Assembly (NCBI RefSeq): GCF_900172225.1
Contig: NZ_FWFO01000001.1
Location: forward strand, 2,480,001 to 2,544,000
Source: Falsiruegeria litorea R37
GTDB lineage: Bacteria > Pseudomonadota > Alphaproteobacteria > Rhodobacterales > Rhodobacteraceae
Direction of reading: 5' to 3'
Length of the DNA stretch: 64,000 bases
Made by a program: the position numbers and the translations under genes. Of the stretch, positions 54,467 through 63,415 are shown piece by piece. Numbering within the stretch: the stretch's first letter is position 1; every line of letters begins with the position of its first letter. The notes under the pieces were generated by a model. The model was not told the origin of the DNA and did no database searches. It saw only the letters and a program-made list of their open reading frames with translations.

Positions 54467-56290
54467 TCAGGCCGCGTCGGCGTCTGCCTGTTGCCGGTTC
54501 CACAGCTGCGCATAGCGCCCTTTACGATCAAGCAGCTCGTCATGAGTGCCTTGCTCGGCAATCTCACCCTTGTCCAAAACAACAATGACGTCAGCCTCGG
54601 CAATCGTGCTCAGCCGGTGCGCAATGGTGATGACCGAACGCCCCTCGCCCGCCCGGGCCAGTGCCTCCTTGATGTCTTGTTCCGTTTCGGTATCCAGCGC
54701 GCTGGTCGCCTCGTCCAAGAGCAGGATCGGCGGGTTCTTGAGCAAGGTGCGCGCGATGCCCACACGCTGTTTCTCCCCACCCGACAGCTTGAGCCCGCGT
54801 TCGCCGACCTTGGTGTCATAACCTTCGGGCAGACCTTCGATGAAGTCGTGGATCTGCGCGGCGCGGGCCGCGGCCTCGATCTCATCCTGGGTTGCATTTT
54901 CGCGCCCGTAACCGATGTTGTAGCGGATGGTGTCATTGAACAGCACGGTATCCTGCGGCACCACGCCGATGACCTCATGCAGGCTGCGGAGCGTCACGTC
55001 GCGCACATCTTGCCCGTCGACTTTCAATGCGCCACCGGTCACATCATAGAACCGAAAAAGCAGCCGCCCGATGGTGGATTTACCGGACCCGGTAGACCCC
55101 ACGATGGCCACCGTCTTGCCCGCAGGTACGGTCAGCGATACGCCTTTCAGGATCTCGCGCTCGGGATCATAGCCAAAGCGCACATCCTCCAACGTGATCT
55201 CGCCCCCATTTACCTGCAACGGCTTGGCACCGGGTTTGTCGGACACTTCCGAGGGTTGTTCCAGCAGGTCGAACATCTCGCCCATATCCACCAGCGATTG
55301 CCGGATTTCGCGATAAACAGTGCCCAGGAAATTCAACGGCACGGTGATCTGGATCATATAGGCATTGACCATGACGAAATCGCCCACCGTCAGGCTGCCA
55401 CCTTGCACCCCAACAGCAGCCAGAACCATGACGCCCACAAGACCGGCGGTGATCAGCAGAGACTGACCAAAATTCAGAAAAGCCAGCGAATAAGACGTCT
55501 TGAGCGCGGCGCGCGCATAGGCCCGCATCGACACATCATAGCGCTGCGCTTCGCGCTCTTCGGCGCCAAAATACTTGACCGTTTCGAAATTCAGCAGGCT
55601 GTCGATCGCCTTTTGGTTGGCGTCCGTGTCCTGATCGTTCATCTCGCGGCGCAGCTTTACCCGCCATTCGGTGACGGCAAAGGTGAACCAGATATAGAGT
55701 GCGATGGTGACGGCCACGATCACCAGATACCAGACGTCAAACAGCCACAGCAAGATTACCGCGATCATCAACAATTCCAGGATCAGCGGCCCGATGGAAA
55801 AGAGCATGAACCGCAACAGGAATTCGACACCCTTGACGCCACGCTCGATGATCCGGCTGAGGCCCCCGGTCTTGCGCGTGATGTGATAGCGCATCGAGAG
55901 GCGGTGGATGTGGCGGAAAGTTTCCAGCGCAAGCGCCCGCAAAGCCCGTTGACCAACGGGCGCAAAGATCGCATCGCGCAGCTGTTGAAAGCCCACGGTC
56001 ATCATTCGCGCCACGCCATAAGCTACGGTCAGCCCGACGGCCCCCAGAGCCAGCGGCGGCACCCCTTCCCCGGCAAGGCCGTCCACCGCGCCCTTGTACA
56101 GGATCGGCGTGTAAACAGCGATGATCTTGGCACAAACCAGCATCACCAAGGCCAACACGACCCGCCGTTTCACCCAAGCCTCGTCATCAGGCCACAAATA
56201 GGGCGCCACCTTGCGCAAGGTGCGCCACCCCGAGCTGCGCTCGGCGTCAGTTACACTGTCGTCAGAATGGGTTGGCGCACTGCGTCGCAT
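54467..56290 (-). CDS. Atm1/HMT1-type ABC exporter (fused permease-ATPase)
   Basis: A 607-residue half-transporter that would act as a homodimer. The N-terminal region has six helices starting about residue 45 (RRVVLALVMLVCAKIIAVY). The ATPase part has Walker A AIVGSTGSGKSTIGRLLF, signature KLSGGEKQRVGIARTLL, Walker B PPILLLDEATSALD and the H-loop ITIAHRLSTI. The RFYDVTGGALKVDGQDVRDV segment and overall layout match the Atm1/ABCB7 group, which handles glutathione-linked iron-sulfur or metal species. Substrate not proven. Confidence 0.92.
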   Translation of the reverse strand: MRRSAPTHSDDSVTDAERSSGWRTLRKVAPYLWPDDEAWVKRRVVLALVMLVCAKIIAVYTPILYKGAVDGLAGEGVPPLALGAVGLTVAYGVARMMTVGFQQLRDAIFAPVGQRALRALALETFRHIHRLSMRYHITRKTGGLSRIIERGVKGVEFLLRFMLFSIGPLILELLMIAVILLWLFDVWYLVIVAVTIALYIWFTFAVTEWRVKLRREMNDQDTDANQKAIDSLLNFETVKYFGAEEREAQRYDVSMRAYARAALKTSYSLAFLNFGQSLLITAGLVGVMVLAAVGVQGGSLTVGDFVMVNAYMIQITVPLNFLGTVYREIRQSLVDMGEMFDLLEQPSEVSDKPGAKPLQVNGGEITLEDVRFGYDPEREILKGVSLTVPAGKTVAIVGSTGSGKSTIGRLLFRFYDVTGGALKVDGQDVRDVTLRSLHEVIGVVPQDTVLFNDTIRYNIGYGRENATQDEIEAAARAAQIHDFIEGLPEGYDTKVGERGLKLSGGEKQRVGIARTLLKNPPILLLDEATSALDTETEQDIKEALARAGEGRSVITIAHRLSTIAEADVIVVLDKGEIAEQGTHDELLDRKGRYAQLWNRQQADADAA

Positions 56291-56359
56291 GGCCTGCCTT
56301 TTTCTTGGTCACATCGGACATGATGGCCCAATGGGGCCTGAATGCAATGCCGTTCGGGG

Positions 56360-58036
56360 CTATTCGGGGATATTGAACACCTGACCGGGATAAATCAGAT
56401 CCGGGTTGCGGATCGCATCTCGGTTGGCCTCGAACACCTTGACGTAGAGCACCCCGTCACCATAGCGCTCGCGCGAGATGGCCCAAAGGGTATCGCCCTT
56501 TTGCACGGTCACAGCACGGATGGCCACCGTCTCAGGCGCAGCACCGGATGCTGGCTCTTTAGGTGCCAAAACTTCGGGCGCTTCGCGTTTGAACGGGGTT
56601 TCCAGACGGCTAAGAACCACGTCACCGGGACCAAGCTCATCCACGCGCAGGGTGTAGATGCCCGGGCTCACGTCATCAAGCTCTCCGCGCCAACGCCCTT
56701 CGGTGTCGGTGATCACGTCCGAGACCGCGAGGTTGTCCAGATACACCCGTACCAATGTGCCCTGTGTGGCACGGCCGGTCAATTGCACGTCGCCCGCGTC
56801 GGAATACCCGATGGTATCCAATGCGATTTGTGCCGTGGCTGCGGGTTCCGCAGATGTCGGTGCCTGAACGAGTTCGACGCCCGCCTCATCCGATTTCAGG
56901 ATCGCAACCGCGCGCGGCGCGTCGTCAACCGTTTCGTCGGCCGTTTCGTCGGCCCCTGACGCGGTTTCATAAGTTTCAGGCTCCGCTTCGGCCTCATCCG
57001 TAGGTTCACTGGTCGCGACTGGGGTCGTGGTTTCCTGAGCAGCTTCTTCGACCGTTTCCTCAGATGGTTCAGCCGTGTTTTCCGCCTGCTCAACGTCTTG
57101 GATCGGCTGAGGTGCGGTATCTTCCACCGCAGGCTCCGCTTCGGTCACTTGCTCGGGCTGCGCTTCTTGCGTGTTGGCAATCTGCGCTTCTTCGGCCTTG
57201 GGTTCTGCCTCCACCTCTGCCGAGGTATCCTGTTTTGTGACTTCGGCAACTGCGTCTGGCTGAGGGGTCTCAGACGTGGTCTCTGCACTCTCTTGCTGCG
57301 GCTCGGGGTCCGCTTGGATCTCTGCCTCGGCCACCTGGACGGGCCGCGGTTTGGGCAGCGCCGCCAACAGGTAGTCATCCGATTGAGCGGTCTGCCCATC
57401 AAGCTCCGCCACCAGGCTCAGGCCGCGCGGTGCGTCGCTGAACGGCAGGGTCAGGAACAGGGCAAAAGCCCCGCTGCGGTCGACTTGGGCGTGTTCGATT
57501 TCTTGCCCATCCAAACGCACAGACAGAGTGCTGCCGGGCGCGGCCTTGCCGGCCAGAACGGCGCTGCCGTCCGGTTCGATGCGGATGGTGTCCAGCGCCG
57601 GAGCGGCCAAGGCGGGCGCGGCGGGCTCTGGCGCCGCCTGTGGCTCTGGTGCAACGTCCGGCAGGGCTTTGACCGTCTCTTCTGTGGCAGGCGCAGCCTC
57701 TTCCTGTGGCTCATTGCTCTCTGCAACCGGCTCGGATTCGGGTTCGGCTGCTTGTGGCTCGGGCTTGACCTCGACCGTCTCGGTCGCCGGTTGTGACGGT
57801 TCGGGGTCTGCGACCTGCTCAGCTACGGGCGCTTCGGCCTCAGTCTGGGCCGGTTCAGCGGGTTTGGTCGGCTCAGGCACGGGCTTGGGTTCGGCCACAG
57901 CAATCTGCTCGACCTCTGGTTCTGGTGTCAAAACCCCTGAAAAATATAGACCTGCCGCCCCGGCGACGGCCACACCGCCTGCCACTACGACCCATCCAAA
58001 GGCGCTCAGCCCGCCAGCTCCGGCACTCGCTGCCAT
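56360..58036 (-). CDS. LysM protein with acidic repeat linker and Ig-like domains
   Basis: A 558-residue membrane-anchored protein. ATG 58036 follows AGGAAG and starts MAASAGAGGLSAFGWVVVAGG, one transmembrane helix. Next come a Pro/Glu/Ala-rich linker (residues about 45-140), an Ig-like beta domain (DTIRIEPDGSAVLAGKAAPG), a second long Glu/Thr-rich linker, a second Ig-like domain (LDTIGYSDAGDVQLTGRATQG) and a C-terminal LysM (VQKGDTLWAISRERYGDGVL). It should bind peptidoglycan across a flexible spacer. The two Ig-like domains look like internal duplicates. This architecture is common in Rhodobacterales. Confidence 0.88.
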   Translation of the reverse strand: MAASAGAGGLSAFGWVVVAGGVAVAGAAGLYFSGVLTPEPEVEQIAVAEPKPVPEPTKPAEPAQTEAEAPVAEQVADPEPSQPATETVEVKPEPQAAEPESEPVAESNEPQEEAAPATEETVKALPDVAPEPQAAPEPAAPALAAPALDTIRIEPDGSAVLAGKAAPGSTLSVRLDGQEIEHAQVDRSGAFALFLTLPFSDAPRGLSLVAELDGQTAQSDDYLLAALPKPRPVQVAEAEIQADPEPQQESAETTSETPQPDAVAEVTKQDTSAEVEAEPKAEEAQIANTQEAQPEQVTEAEPAVEDTAPQPIQDVEQAENTAEPSEETVEEAAQETTTPVATSEPTDEAEAEPETYETASGADETADETVDDAPRAVAILKSDEAGVELVQAPTSAEPAATAQIALDTIGYSDAGDVQLTGRATQGTLVRVYLDNLAVSDVITDTEGRWRGELDDVSPGIYTLRVDELGPGDVVLSRLETPFKREAPEVLAPKEPASGAAPETVAIRAVTVQKGDTLWAISRERYGDGVLYVKVFEANRDAIRNPDLIYPGQVFNIPE

Positions 58037-58168
58037 GTTCTTCCTTCCCCATCCGCGGCGTCTGATCTGGGCCCCACCCCAAACCGGTAACCGCGCAGTT
58101 GAGCCAGCCATGCAATCCCGCTATCAGGGGGCAAAACATGTGTTTCATTCCACCTGAAAGGCTTGCCC

Positions 58169-58720
58169 ATGACTGTCAAATCCGTCTGTGTGTATTGCGG
58201 ATCGCGCTTTGGAGCAATGCCTGCGTATGAAGACGCAGCTGAGAGCTTTGGCACGATGCTGGCAGAGGAAGGCTGGCGGTTGGTCTATGGCGCGGGCGAC
58301 GTGGGGCTGATGGGGGCCGTTGCGCGCGCAGCCCAAGCCGCAGGTGGTGACACGTTTGGCGTCATCCCCACCCATCTTTTGAACCGCGAGGTGAGCAAGA
58401 CCGACCTCACCAGCTTTGTCGTGACCGAGACGATGCACGAGCGCAAGAAGGTGATGATCATGAACGCCGATGCGGTGGTTGTGCTGCCCGGCGGCCCCGG
58501 CTCTCTGGACGAGTTTTTCGAGGCGCTGACCTGGCGCCAGTTGGGTCTGCATGACAAACCCATTCTGGTGATGAATGTCGATGGCTATTGGGACAAGCTG
58601 CGTGATCTGATGGATCAAACCATGGATCAGGGCTTTGCAGACGCATCCTTGGGTGACTTCGTGACGTGGGTTGAAACCCCCGAAACCACCATGGCCGCCC
58701 TGCGCGCGGCCCTGTCCTGA
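58169..58720 (+). CDS. LOG-family Rossmann protein (TIGR00730)
   Basis: A 183-residue predicted nucleotide 5'-monophosphate phosphoribohydrolase (LOG family). Motifs: VCVYCGSRFG near the start, VYGAGDVGLMGAVA, and PGGPGSLDEFFEALTWRQLG, the PGGxGTxxE motif with Ser in place of Thr. Cytokinin-type nucleotides or general nucleotide salvage are possible substrates. I chose ATG 58169 after GAAAGG rather than the TTG two codons earlier. Its last 94 bases overlap the convergent rarD gene. Confidence 0.9.
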   Translation: MTVKSVCVYCGSRFGAMPAYEDAAESFGTMLAEEGWRLVYGAGDVGLMGAVARAAQAAGGDTFGVIPTHLLNREVSKTDLTSFVVTETMHERKKVMIMNADAVVVLPGGPGSLDEFFEALTWRQLGLHDKPILVMNVDGYWDKLRDLMDQTMDQGFADASLGDFVTWVETPETTMAALRAALS

Positions 58721-59577
58721 CGCAAGGCCGAGACCGAGAACACTGCAAGTGCCACCCAGATCAGCGGAAATGCGATGGCGTGCCATTGTGAAAACGGCTC
58801 GGCAAAGACCACCACAGCGCACATGAATTGCAGCGTCGGGTTGATGTATTGCAGCACGCCCAGAGTCGACAGCGCCACCCGACGCGCGGCATAGCTGAAC
58901 AGGATCAGCGGAACGGCGGTCAGAGGGCCGGACACCATCAACAATAGGCTGGTGGTCAGGTCCGTGCCAAAGCTTCCCTGCCCCTGCAGGTGAAACCAGC
59001 CCATCACCATCAGCCACAGCGGCAGCACCAGCAGAATTTCGGCGGTGACCGAGATCACCGGCCCCAAAGCCAGCCCCTTTTTGATCGCCCCATAGAGCGC
59101 AAACGTGGTCGAGATGAACAATGCGATCCAAGGCGCCACACCCAGCCCCCAAGTCAGGATCACCACCGCCAATGTCGCCAAGGCCACCGCCAGCCACTGC
59201 CCCATGGCCAGTTGTTCGGCAAACCAGAATCGCGCGATCAGCACCGCCATCAACGGAAAGATGTAGTATCCCAACGAGGCCTCGGTCGTCTTGCCGATCT
59301 GGATGGACAGGATGAAGCAGAACCAGTTCGTCGCCACCATGAGCGAGGCGACGAACAAGAGCAGCACCTGTTTGCGACCGCGCAAGGCTTGGCGCAACTC
59401 GCCCATCCGGCCCTGCAAGAGCAGCAGCACTGCAAAGAAAACCACGGCCCATAGGGTGCGATGCGACAGCAACTCGGCCGGGGGCACGTGATCAAGCAGC
59501 TTGTAATAAATCGGCGACAGCCCCCAAACCACGCAAGAGGTGACCATGGCCAAAACGCCGCTCAATGTCTGGCTCAT
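58627..59577 (-). CDS. rarD: RarD-type DMT permease
   Basis: A 316-residue, ten-helix EamA transporter. MSQTLSGVLAMVTSCVVWGLSPIYYK at the start and LLSHRTLWAVVFFAVLLLLQ match the RarD subgroup, as do ATNWFCFILSIQIGKTTEASLGYY and GVLQYINPTLQFM. Its substrate is not established. ATG 59577 has GAGGGG at seven bases and is preferred to the TTG at 59583. The C-terminal tail of about 30 residues is encoded opposite the LOG gene. Confidence 0.92.
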   Translation of the reverse strand: MSQTLSGVLAMVTSCVVWGLSPIYYKLLDHVPPAELLSHRTLWAVVFFAVLLLLQGRMGELRQALRGRKQVLLLFVASLMVATNWFCFILSIQIGKTTEASLGYYIFPLMAVLIARFWFAEQLAMGQWLAVALATLAVVILTWGLGVAPWIALFISTTFALYGAIKKGLALGPVISVTAEILLVLPLWLMVMGWFHLQGQGSFGTDLTTSLLLMVSGPLTAVPLILFSYAARRVALSTLGVLQYINPTLQFMCAVVVFAEPFSQWHAIAFPLIWVALAVFSVSALRQDRAARRAAMVVSGVSTHVTKSPKDASAKP

Positions 59578-59636
59578 CCGCAATCCCCTCTTTCATCCGC
59601 AGGTGTGACCGGGGACTAGGGTAATGGCAAGAGGGC

Positions 59637-60407
59637 TCAGGCTTGCCAGTCGTATTTGCGGCGGTCCGGGTCCATAAAGTGTTCGACCATGACCGGTGTG
59701 GCCATGTCGTAAGCCTCGCGCAACGGCAGATCGAGATGCTGGCGCAGTGTCTGCTTGCCCTTGCTGACCGTCCCCGGCACACGGGTGGCCAGTGTCGTAG
59801 CAAGGTCATGAACGTGCTTAGGCAATTGATCGGCTGCCAGAACCCGGTTGATCAACCCGTTGACCAAGGCCCAATCGGCGTCATAGACGGCGCCGGTCAG
59901 GGCCATCTCCATCACCGCCTTGCGCCCGATAGCGCGAGAGACAGCGACCGCAGGCGTGGTGCAGAATCCGCCGTTCTGAACGCCCGGCAGACAGAATGTG
60001 GCATCAACCGAGGCATAAGCCAGATCACAGGCCGCCACCATCTGCAGACCGGCCGCCGTGGCAATCCCTTCGACCATGGCAATCGTTGGTTTGGGACTGT
60101 GTGTGATGTCGATCATCATTTCAGAGCAGGCCTGAAACAGATCCTCGACGTATTCCCGCCCCTCGTCTGCGTCTGCGCGGTGACGGGCGATCTCTTTCAG
60201 GTCGTGGCCGGCACAGAATATCCGCCCCGATCCATGGATCACGATCACCCTGACGTCGTCTGCCTGTCCCGCCTGCACAATGACGCCGTGCAACGCCGCG
60301 ATCATCTCACGTGACAGTGGATGCGCAGGCGCGCGGCCCAAAGACACTGTCAAAACGCCCTGATCCAGGGCTTGGGTCACCAGCGGCTCGGCAGTCATTT
60401 GGTTCAT
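59637..60407 (-). CDS. Enoyl-CoA hydratase/isomerase family protein lacking catalytic glutamates
   Basis: A 256-residue crotonase-fold protein. The CoA-binding/oxyanion segment SGRIFCAGHDLKEI and GIATAAGLQMVAACDLAYAS are intact. In hydratases two glutamates act at positions equivalent to GCE and PE; here they read ACD and LPG (FCLPGVQNGG), so hydration is unlikely. This resembles ECHDC3-type proteins of uncertain activity. ATG 60407 follows CAGAGGAGACAATC; the upstream extension has no support. Confidence 0.87.
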   Translation of the reverse strand: MNQMTAEPLVTQALDQGVLTVSLGRAPAHPLSREMIAALHGVIVQAGQADDVRVIVIHGSGRIFCAGHDLKEIARHRADADEGREYVEDLFQACSEMMIDITHSPKPTIAMVEGIATAAGLQMVAACDLAYASVDATFCLPGVQNGGFCTTPAVAVSRAIGRKAVMEMALTGAVYDADWALVNGLINRVLAADQLPKHVHDLATTLATRVPGTVSKGKQTLRQHLDLPLREAYDMATPVMVEHFMDPDRRKYDWQA

Positions 60408-60466
60408 GATTGTCTCCTCTGATCGCAACAATGCCCTGTGCGGTCTCAAGTTGACAGCCCAAAACC

Positions 60467-61345
60467 TCAGCTCGAGATCTCTACCACGGTGATTTCCGGT
60501 ACCACACCAAACCGCACCGGCAGGATCGAACAGCCAATACCGCCCGAGACCACTAGATCGCGCCCCTTCTCGTGTACATGGCCATAGGCAAACCGGTTAC
60601 CGAACCGCGACGGCACGACCGGGGACCAGCCGAACAGGCGCACCTGTCCGCCATGGGTGTGGCCCGATAAGGTCAGTGCCACCTGATCTGGCACGCGGGT
60701 AAAGATATCGGGCTCATGCGCCATCAAAACCACGGGAGCATCATCGGTGATCTGGGCCATGGTGCCCGGCAGATCATCCAGCCCGGCCCATCGACCATTG
60801 CGCCGGATGGCTATCTGATCCTCGAGACCGGCCAACCAGATGCCCGGCCCTTCGAGCCAAGTGGAATGGTTCGACAGCACGCGAATGCCCTGTGCCTCTA
60901 GCGCTTGCGCATAGAGGTTTGGCCCTCCTCCGCGCCGTTGAGCTTCGAGATCGTCCCACCAGTCGTGATTGCCCAACACCGCATAAACCCCGTGGCGCGC
61001 GCGGCATTCGGCCAGAATGGGGGCGACGTCTGCAATCTTGACAGGTTCGGTGATAAACTTATGCCCGGCGGCATAGTCCCCCAGCAGCAACACCAGATCA
61101 GCGTCCAAAGCATTGACACGTTTGACAATTTGACGAATGCGCTTGAGGCCGACAAAAGGCTCGCCCACGTGGAGATCGGAAAGCACAACGATCTTGAGCG
61201 GTCGGGCCGTCCAGTCCGCTCGCCTAATCCGCCACCGTCTGACCCGCAGCCGTAGCGCCGGTTCGATGAAGAACCCGTAGAGGGCAGCAAAAAAGCCTGC
61301 CAGCGTCACCGCCAGCAGGCCCCGAAGAAAACCTCTTCGCGTCAT
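60467..61345 (-). CDS. Metallophosphoesterase (YkuE-like)
   Basis: A 292-residue calcineurin-like phosphoesterase with an N-terminal signal anchor (TRRGFLRGLLAVTLAGFFAA) carrying a twin-arginine-like start, so export by Tat is possible. The metal motifs are all present: VVLSDLHVG, LLLGDYA, LGNHDWWDD, and SGHTHGGQVRLFG, with VVLMAHEPDI. YkuE relatives act at the membrane or wall, some on UDP-sugar lipids; the substrate is unknown here. It lies six bases beyond the sodB stop on the same strand. Confidence 0.9.
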   Translation of the reverse strand: MTRRGFLRGLLAVTLAGFFAALYGFFIEPALRLRVRRWRIRRADWTARPLKIVVLSDLHVGEPFVGLKRIRQIVKRVNALDADLVLLLGDYAAGHKFITEPVKIADVAPILAECRARHGVYAVLGNHDWWDDLEAQRRGGGPNLYAQALEAQGIRVLSNHSTWLEGPGIWLAGLEDQIAIRRNGRWAGLDDLPGTMAQITDDAPVVLMAHEPDIFTRVPDQVALTLSGHTHGGQVRLFGWSPVVPSRFGNRFAYGHVHEKGRDLVVSGGIGCSILPVRFGVVPEITVVEISS

Positions 61346-61351
61346 TCGCGA

Positions 61352-61951
61352 TTACATTCGCGAGGCAACGTTTTCCCAGTTCACCAGATTGTCGAGGAAG
61401 TTCGACAGGTAAACCGGACGCTTGTTGCGGAAGTCGATGTAGTAGGAGTGCTCCCACACGTCACAGCCCAGCAGAGCGGTCTGGTTGAAGCACAGCGGGT
61501 TCACGCCGTTTTCGGTCTTGGTCACGGCCAGCGAACCGTCGGCGTTCTTGACCAGCCAGCACCAGCCCGAACCGAACTGACCGGCACCGGCGGCCGCGAA
61601 CTGCGACTTGAACTCGTCGACCGAGCCAAAGTTCTCGACCAGAGCCTTTTCCAGCTCGCCCGGCATCGCGCTTTCGCCCGGGCCCATCATTTCCCAGAAC
61701 TGGTTGTGGTTCCACAGCTGGCTGATGTTGTTGAAGATGCCGTTTTGCGCAACAGCGTTGGCGTCATAGGTGCCTACGATGATCTCTTCCAGCGACTTGC
61801 CGTCCCACTCGGTGCCCGCAATCGCCGCGTTGCCGTTGGTGACATAGGCGTTGTGGTGCAGGTCGTGGTGATATTCCAGAGTTTCCGCCGACATGCCCTT
61901 GGCAGCCAGAGCGTCGTGTGCGTAAGGAAGATCAGGAAGTTCAAAAGCCAT
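61352..61951 (-). CDS. sodB: Superoxide dismutase, Fe-type
   Basis: A 199-residue cytoplasmic enzyme dismuting superoxide. Metal ligands are visible in the usual places: His27 in EYHHDLHHNAYV, the histidine in QLWNHNQFWEMM, and Asp/His in CDVWEHSYYIDFRNKRP. FGSGWCWLV and the active-site glutamine in AAAGAGQFGSGW point to the Fe form (QFGSGW). Start ATG 61951 (MAFELPDLPYAHDAL); the frame to 62077 is not supported. Divergent from the FkbM gene, with the metallophosphoesterase downstream. Confidence 0.96.
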   Translation of the reverse strand: MAFELPDLPYAHDALAAKGMSAETLEYHHDLHHNAYVTNGNAAIAGTEWDGKSLEEIIVGTYDANAVAQNGIFNNISQLWNHNQFWEMMGPGESAMPGELEKALVENFGSVDEFKSQFAAAGAGQFGSGWCWLVKNADGSLAVTKTENGVNPLCFNQTALLGCDVWEHSYYIDFRNKRPVYLSNFLDNLVNWENVASRM

Positions 61952-62057
61952 GGTGGCCCCCTGTATAATAAATGTTGCGGTTCCCAAGGTTACATGCTTT
62001 GACCACGCGCGCAGGTCAAGGGCCGAGAGGCGAAAACAACGACAGGGAGGCAGGGCA

Positions 62058-62819
62058 ATGCTGACAAAGCTGCGCAAAATGGTCTATCGCGCGCGTGGGT
62101 ATTACGCGGGTAACCTGAACGGCGAACCCTTCCGTCTGGACCCCTATCATTCGAAATTCTGGCGCAAAGCCTCGGCTGGCACCTGGGAGCCCGAGACCTT
62201 TAAAATCCTGGATGAGCATCTGTCCATGGACCGCGACTATCTGGACATCGGCGCATGGATCGGCCCCACAGTTCTGTATGGCGCCCGCAAGGCGCGCCGG
62301 GTGATGTGTTTCGAGCCCGACCCGGTGGCGTTGCGGCATCTGCTGTGGAACCTGGAACTGAACGACATCCGCAATGTCTCGGCCTTTGGCGTGGCGCTGT
62401 CGGACAGTTTTGGCGTGACCCGCATGGCGTCAATGCATGGCGAGGCGGGCGATTCCACTTCATCACTCTTGAATGACGGCACCCACGGCACGGACGCGCT
62501 GACCATCAGCTGGGATCAGTTCGCAGGGGCCAATGACCTGTCGAAAGTCTCATTGGTCAAGATGGACATCGAGGGCGCGGAATACGGCGTTCTGCCGTCG
62601 CTATTGCCCTGGCTGAAAGAGCACCGCCCTGCCCTGTATCTGTCGACCCATGCGCCATATCTGGATGAAGATACACGGACCGAGCGGACCCGGCAACTCA
62701 TGTCATCGCTGTCCTTCTATGGCAGTTGCACAGACGAAACCGGTGAACCGGTGACCTCCGAACATTGGGCCACACCCCAAGCGCTTTCCGGCTTCCGCAG
62801 CTATATATTCAAAGATTGA
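62058..62819 (+). CDS. FkbM family methyltransferase
   Basis: A 253-residue SAM-dependent methyltransferase-like protein. DYLDIGAWIGPTVLYGA is the SAM-binding loop, MCFEPDPVALRHLLWNLELN follows, and VKMDIEGAEYGVL is the FkbM signature. Such enzymes methylate sugar or natural-product hydroxyls, and some act on surface polysaccharides. No glycan cluster is near. CAGGGAGG precedes ATG 62058. A short hairpin GAAAAC/GTTTTC at 62818-62832 overlaps the stop and may end transcription. Confidence 0.9.
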   Translation: MLTKLRKMVYRARGYYAGNLNGEPFRLDPYHSKFWRKASAGTWEPETFKILDEHLSMDRDYLDIGAWIGPTVLYGARKARRVMCFEPDPVALRHLLWNLELNDIRNVSAFGVALSDSFGVTRMASMHGEAGDSTSSLLNDGTHGTDALTISWDQFAGANDLSKVSLVKMDIEGAEYGVLPSLLPWLKEHRPALYLSTHAPYLDEDTRTERTRQLMSSLSFYGSCTDETGEPVTSEHWATPQALSGFRSYIFKD

Positions 62820-62843
62820 AAACCAGGTTTTCCTGAAAGAGCT

Positions 62844-63296
62844 TCAAGATTTCTTCTGCGGCAATCCTTTGACTTTCTTGCAGGATAGATTGCCGATCAC
62901 TGTCCCACCATCGACCAATCGGGAGGGAATATGCGAGCGGATCGTTCCGGTCATCGTGGCAGGATCGAACACGACTTTCATATTCCCACCCATTTGGAAG
63001 CCTTCAGTGGTCGGGACCTGCATCCGCCACGCCAACGTCACACTTCCATCCTCGGCAAAGGTCTGCTTGGCCTTTGCGATCTTTCCATAGTGATAGTTGA
63101 GGGGGTCGACGGCGCGGCCCTTTTTCGCTCCGTCGATGATCTGAAACGCGACATCGTCCGGCCTGAACCCCTTGGAATGGCTCTTTGAAAAGTCCGTATC
63201 GCACAAATAAATGTTGGCGGAATCGGCTAAAGTTTGCACGGGTACCAAAAACAGTGTCGATACAACTATTGCAAGCGTGATACGAGGTGAAATCAA
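62844..63296 (-). CDS. Unknown secreted protein, AT-richer
   Basis: A 150-residue protein with a signal peptide (ITLAIVVSTLFLVPVQTLADS) and a mature beta-rich part (IYLCDTDFSKSHSKGF, VTLAWRMQVPTTEGFQMGG, HIPSRLVDGGTVIGNLSC). Two cysteines near the mature ends could pair. I favour a TTG start at 63296 with TGGAG upstream; a GTG at 63335 is the alternative. By hand count 26 of 60 bases are G/C at 63241-63300, lower than its neighbours, which may mean recent arrival. Function not recognised. Confidence 0.68.
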   Translation of the reverse strand: MISPRITLAIVVSTLFLVPVQTLADSANIYLCDTDFSKSHSKGFRPDDVAFQIIDGAKKGRAVDPLNYHYGKIAKAKQTFAEDGSVTLAWRMQVPTTEGFQMGGNMKVVFDPATMTGTIRSHIPSRLVDGGTVIGNLSCKKVKGLPQKKS

Positions 63297-63415
63297 GTGG
63301 CCACTCCAAACAGAAATATTGTGACAGCGGCGCACTTCTCAATAAAAAACAGCCCACTGTATCCAGTGAGCTGTGTAAGTGACGCCAATTAGATTCGCAA
63401 CCATAAGGTGTTTTC

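Noticed and set aside
56896-57402. Lysine/arginine-rich ORFs antisense or out of frame in the LysM gene
   Set aside because: They are shadows of the Glu/Pro-rich linker in other frames.
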